64,000 nt of DNA from CAYRNR01 sp964425605 (GTDB taxonomy: Bacteria; Myxococcota_A; UBA796; UBA9615; CAYRNR01). Made by a program: the position numbers and the translations under genes. Below, piece by piece: positions 61,276 to 64,000 of this stretch (position 1 is the first letter of the stretch; each line of letters opens with the position of its first letter). The notes beneath the pieces were generated by a model. It ran no database searches, was not told where the DNA came from, and saw nothing but the letters and a program-made list of their open reading frames with translations. Location of the stretch: the NCBI GenBank assembly GCA_964425605.1, contig CAYRNR010000008.1, positions 1 through 64,000 of the forward strand, written 5' to 3'.

Positions 61276-63315
61276 CTACCAGGCCACGTCGTCGAGCTCG
61301 AGCACGTCGGCGAGGATGGCGAGCTGGCGCCGCAGGGTGTTGCGGTGGACCCCGACCAGGGCTGCCGCCTGCACCCGCGTCCGGGCTGCGGCGCGCAGCC
61401 GGTCCAGCCGGTCGACGACCTCGTCGGGTGGGACGTGGCCGCGCCTCGCGCGCTCGACCCAGTGGCTCCAGTCGCCCCACGCGTCGTCCCGAACGGCGGC
61501 GTGGCCCAGGGTCAGCGCGAGGATGCGGGCCATCTCCTCGAGCACGGCGCGGACGTGGTGCGGGGTGATCGTCGGCCGGTGGTGGTGGAGGCCCCCCTGG
61601 TCGGAGCTGCGGCGGATCAGGCCGCCGAACAGGGACATGGCGCCGTCCACGCGGAGCAACCCCACGGGCTGTCCGGAGGCGGTGATCGGGACCGTGCCCA
61701 CGTTCTCGGCGTCCAGACCCATGGCGTCGTGCAGCGCGGGCCAGCCCAGGAAACCCTCGGGGGACACCTCGTGCAGGCGGGGGTACAGGGGCGCGTGGAG
61801 GAGACGGAGCTCCTGGGTGTCCAGCAGGGCGTGGGCCGGGTCGAACACGAGGTCCGGCGCGGGCCCCGGCAGGGACCAGTCCAGCAGGGACAGGGCCCCC
61901 TCGTCGAGCCGGTAGAGGGACACGGCGCGCGCCGACAACCACGACGCCAGCAGCTGGCACACCGCCCGGGAGCTGCGCTGGGAGCCCAGCTCGCGCAGCA
62001 CCTCCTCACGCAAGCCCTCTCGCCACAGCTGCAGCCCCTGGGCGAAGAGTCCGCACAGCTCGCCGTGGATGCGCTGGGCAAGCGACGCCATGCGGATGCG
62101 GCGGTCGCGGCTGGTGCGGCCGAGCTCCTGGGCGCACGACCAGATGGGGGACGTGGTCCGACCCTGGAGGCGCACCACGAGGTTGCGGCCCGTGGGGGAG
62201 AGGTCGCGGGGCAGGCGCTGGGCGGTGAACACCCACGGGCCCTGCGCCGCCCGCTCGCGAACTGCGTCGTGGGCATACCGCTCGCCCAGCATGGGCGCGG
62301 GCCGGGAGGAATCCTCGCGCAGGGAGTTCTCGTCGAAGCCCAGGTCCCGGTAGCGGGTCTTCATGGCCTCGCGGTCGGGGAGATCGCGGACCACGACCGG
62401 GCTACCCGCAGGATCCCACGCGGCGCCGACCACATAGGAGGGGGAGAGGCCGAAGGCCGCGCCATCCACGGCCGGTTTGCGGGGGTCGAGGCCTGCGTCG
62501 TACGCGTATCGGTCGCAGCCGGCCGTGCCCAGGCCGTACACGTACTCGTCCTCGGGATCGGGCACCAGGATGCACGCGGTGGCGGCCTCGAAGGTGGTGG
62601 CGGCGTCCCGGGCGTACTCGTCGGCCACCCGGGCCACGCGGTGGGTCACCTCCTGGGCGTTGACCGGGCGATCGCCCCCCTCGCGGGGGGACCAGTCGGC
62701 GTCACCGTGACCCACCATCACCTGGGACAGGCTGTCCCAGTGCACGCGGAACTGCTCGCTTCGCAGCAACCCCGACACCACGGGGACGGCCCAGCGGAGC
62801 ACGGGCGCGGCCAGCAGCGTCTCCATCGCGGGCAGGGCGGCCTCGGACAGGCACACCAGGACCCAGCCCGTGCGACGCCCTGCCGTGGACAGGTCGAGCA
62901 TCAGGCCGGGTGAGTCGTCGCCCTCGAGCCTCCACAGGCGGGGCGCGTCGCCGGGCGCGCGCCGGACGGGATCCGCGAGGTAGGCGCGGAGCACCGCCTC
63001 GAGCCAGCCGTCGGGCATGTCCCCGGCCCCGTCGGCCCAGACCTGGTCCGCGGCCGTGCCGTCGGCCAGTGGGCGGATGGGGCCGCGCCGCCAGACCCCT
63101 TCGCGGAGCTCGTCGTCCCCCATCCAGGCTCCTCCCACCAGGGCCGAGCCGGTGACCCCGAAGGCCCGGAGCTGCTCGTGGAAGGCGGCCACGGCGCCGA
63201 GGCGCCGGCGACCGTGGGCGTGGGTCTCGCGCATCCAGCCGGCGAGCCAGTCGGTGGGGAAGGGGACCCCGTGGCGGGGAACGGGGTCCGTGGCGTCGTG
63301 GAACTTCCAGCTCAT
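61276..63315 (-). CDS. Large regulator with GAF-like region and Fis-type helix-turn-helix
   Basis: A 679-residue cytoplasmic protein. Its body has at least two regions that resemble GAF domains (about 250-350 with ATTFEAATACILVPDPEDEY, and 465-590 with QLLASWLSARAVSLYRLDEG and VGTVPITASGQPVGLLRVDG). The C-terminus (about 645-670) is a Fis-type helix-turn-helix (TRVQAAALVGVHRNTLRRQL). There is no AAA+ ATPase, so it is not a complete sigma-54 activator. GGAGGGACCC precedes the ATG at 63315. It is the first gene of the run down to 52217 and is divergent from the gene at 63426. Confidence 0.82.
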   Translation of the reverse strand: MSWKFHDATDPVPRHGVPFPTDWLAGWMRETHAHGRRRLGAVAAFHEQLRAFGVTGSALVGGAWMGDDELREGVWRRGPIRPLADGTAADQVWADGAGDMPDGWLEAVLRAYLADPVRRAPGDAPRLWRLEGDDSPGLMLDLSTAGRRTGWVLVCLSEAALPAMETLLAAPVLRWAVPVVSGLLRSEQFRVHWDSLSQVMVGHGDADWSPREGGDRPVNAQEVTHRVARVADEYARDAATTFEAATACILVPDPEDEYVYGLGTAGCDRYAYDAGLDPRKPAVDGAAFGLSPSYVVGAAWDPAGSPVVVRDLPDREAMKTRYRDLGFDENSLREDSSRPAPMLGERYAHDAVRERAAQGPWVFTAQRLPRDLSPTGRNLVVRLQGRTTSPIWSCAQELGRTSRDRRIRMASLAQRIHGELCGLFAQGLQLWREGLREEVLRELGSQRSSRAVCQLLASWLSARAVSLYRLDEGALSLLDWSLPGPAPDLVFDPAHALLDTQELRLLHAPLYPRLHEVSPEGFLGWPALHDAMGLDAENVGTVPITASGQPVGLLRVDGAMSLFGGLIRRSSDQGGLHHHRPTITPHHVRAVLEEMARILALTLGHAAVRDDAWGDWSHWVERARRGHVPPDEVVDRLDRLRAAARTRVQAAALVGVHRNTLRRQLAILADVLELDDVAW

Positions 63316-63403
63316 GGGTCCCTCCAAGCTCTTCGCACTATTAAGCACTACTTCGAACTTTCATGCACAGGTGCGCACTCGCCGTGGGCGATCGTGGGGC
63401 TAA

Positions 63404-63420
63404 CGTGGGTCCCACGGAGG
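63404..63420 (+). promoter_or_regulatory. Dyad and ribosome binding site before the last gene
   Basis: CGTGGG-T-CCCACG (63404-63416) is a 6-bp dyad that abuts GGAGG (63416-63420), which is five bases before the ATG at 63426. A protein bound here, or an RNA fold, could hide the ribosome site. The 110-base divergent space also has a more AT-rich block at about 63326-63362 that may hold the promoter of the 61276 gene. Confidence 0.45.
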
Positions 63421-63425
63421 CGGAC

Positions 63426-64000
63426 ATGCTGTACGACGGACTCGTCAGTTTCGACCTCCCGGCTCGACCGGGATCGGCCGTTCGCGAAGAGGGGACACGA
63501 AGCCTCGAGTGCCTGCTGTTCGACGGCAGCGCCCGCGTGCGGCACGCCGAGTGCACCCTCTCCGCGGCCACGGTGCTGAGCCGTTGTTTCGACGCGCTGC
63601 GGGGGATCGGCGCGCGGCGCTTCGCCGTGGGCGACGACGTGGACGAGCTGTTCGAGGTCACCGTGTCTCCCGATCCAAGCGAGCCCCCGCGCTGGCCAGA
63701 ACCGCTCCCCCCACGCTGGACCGACCTGCCCGCGGCGTTCTGGATGCGGGGTCAGCTCTGCGACGACGGAGTCGTGGGCGTGGTCCGGCTGCGGTACAGC
63801 CCGCGTCATCGGCTCCACGAGGGGGCGCTGAACGGCTCGCTGCGCCTTCTGTGGGACGCGGCGCCCCGTCCAGGAGGCGAAGCACGGTTCGGTCGTGACC
63901 TCCGCGCCTCCCTCGAGGGCGAGCGGAGGCTGCGGTTGCTCCTCGCTCGGCTGGAATCCCTCGGCTCTTGTCTGGGCGAGTCCCTGCTGGACCACCTCCG
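63426..64000 (+). CDS. Protein of unknown function, truncated by the window edge
   Basis: An ATG with GGAGG five bases upstream opens a frame with no stop to the end of the window (191 complete codons and two bases). Codons are strongly GC-ending as in neighbouring genes. The product has no signal peptide; it includes SFDLPARPGSAVREEGT, FEVTVSPDPSEPPRWPEP and a later Arg/Leu-rich helical part. I do not recognise a family. It is divergent from the GAF/Fis regulator, so the two may be co-regulated. Open frames on the other strand here lack a ribosome site and are judged spurious. Confidence 0.68.
   Translation, partial: MLYDGLVSFDLPARPGSAVREEGTRSLECLLFDGSARVRHAECTLSAATVLSRCFDALRGIGARRFAVGDDVDELFEVTVSPDPSEPPRWPEPLPPRWTDLPAAFWMRGQLCDDGVVGVVRLRYSPRHRLHEGALNGSLRLLWDAAPRPGGEARFGRDLRASLEGERRLRLLLARLESLGSCLGESLLDHL

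Noticed and set aside
1..64000. tRNA, rRNA, riboswitch or insertion sequence
   Set aside because: By eye I found no cloverleaf, conserved rRNA segment, aptamer-like leader or transposase. Gaps are mostly too short to hold them. A covariance-model scan would settle this.

Overview
The window looks like a chromosomal segment from an uncultivated member of the Myxococcota (old Deltaproteobacteria). The sequence is very GC-rich and densely coded, and no gap between genes exceeds 170 bases. Three exported proteins end in MYXO-CTERM-type sorting tails (a short Cys motif, a hydrophobic stretch, then an Arg cluster). Many lipoproteins carry runs of Asp just after the acylated Cys. MopE-type repeats (D-x-D-G-D-G and CDGxDNDCDG) recur, and there are two Ser/Thr kinases with PEGA-like outer domains plus an FHA regulator. 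I see no rRNA, tRNA, CRISPR array, insertion sequence or phage gene.

Layout. 1-4171: the end of a coiled-coil protein with a Lys/Pro tail, a small unknown gene, and a minus-strand operon of a membrane protein, a GT39-type glycosyltransferase and an endonuclease/exonuclease/phosphatase-fold protein. 4230-15445: exported proteins, including a secreted START-domain protein, an FG-GAP/UnbV protein with a MYXO-CTERM tail, and a 1536-residue lipoprotein that joins a GH63-like module, a GH15-like module and a CBM20-like domain. 15503-17422: small membrane proteins, one a zinc ribbon joined to a pilin-like domain. 17511-25518: a metabolic cluster for sugar acids or polyols (IlvD/Edd dehydratase, aldehyde dehydrogenase, ThDP enzyme, a Gfo/Idh/MocA oxidoreductase fused to an SCP2 domain, and an enolase-superfamily dehydratase). 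25543-36292: a first signalling and surface module (MopE/FG-GAP protein, TPR-PEGA protein, kinase, a second MopE protein, a PEGA lipoprotein with CxxC motifs, a condensation-fold protein, a beta-helix protein). 36298-43110: GH20 hexosaminidase, HipBA, O-methyltransferase, SGNH lipoprotein, NlpC/P60 lipoprotein. 43107-52202: a second module built like the first (TPR-PEGA protein, MopE/beta-helix protein, PEGA kinase, FHA-winged-helix regulator, VWA-like lipoprotein). 52217-63315: six minus-strand genes in series: GAF/Fis-type regulator, secreted probable barrel protein, ECF sigma factor, FecR-TPR membrane protein, trypsin-like protease, and a 1635-residue exported protein of unknown family. A truncated gene runs off the right edge.

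How the genes may work together. Most products are predicted to act at or beyond the inner membrane. The two kinase modules and the sigma/FecR cluster each place a cytoplasmic regulator on a membrane protein with a periplasmic domain, next to exported proteins of unknown role, so they may be envelope-sensing units. The best candidate for an undescribed system is the 52217-63315 cluster, mainly its translationally coupled protease and giant-protein pair. Functions rest on motifs read by eye; no database search was run.
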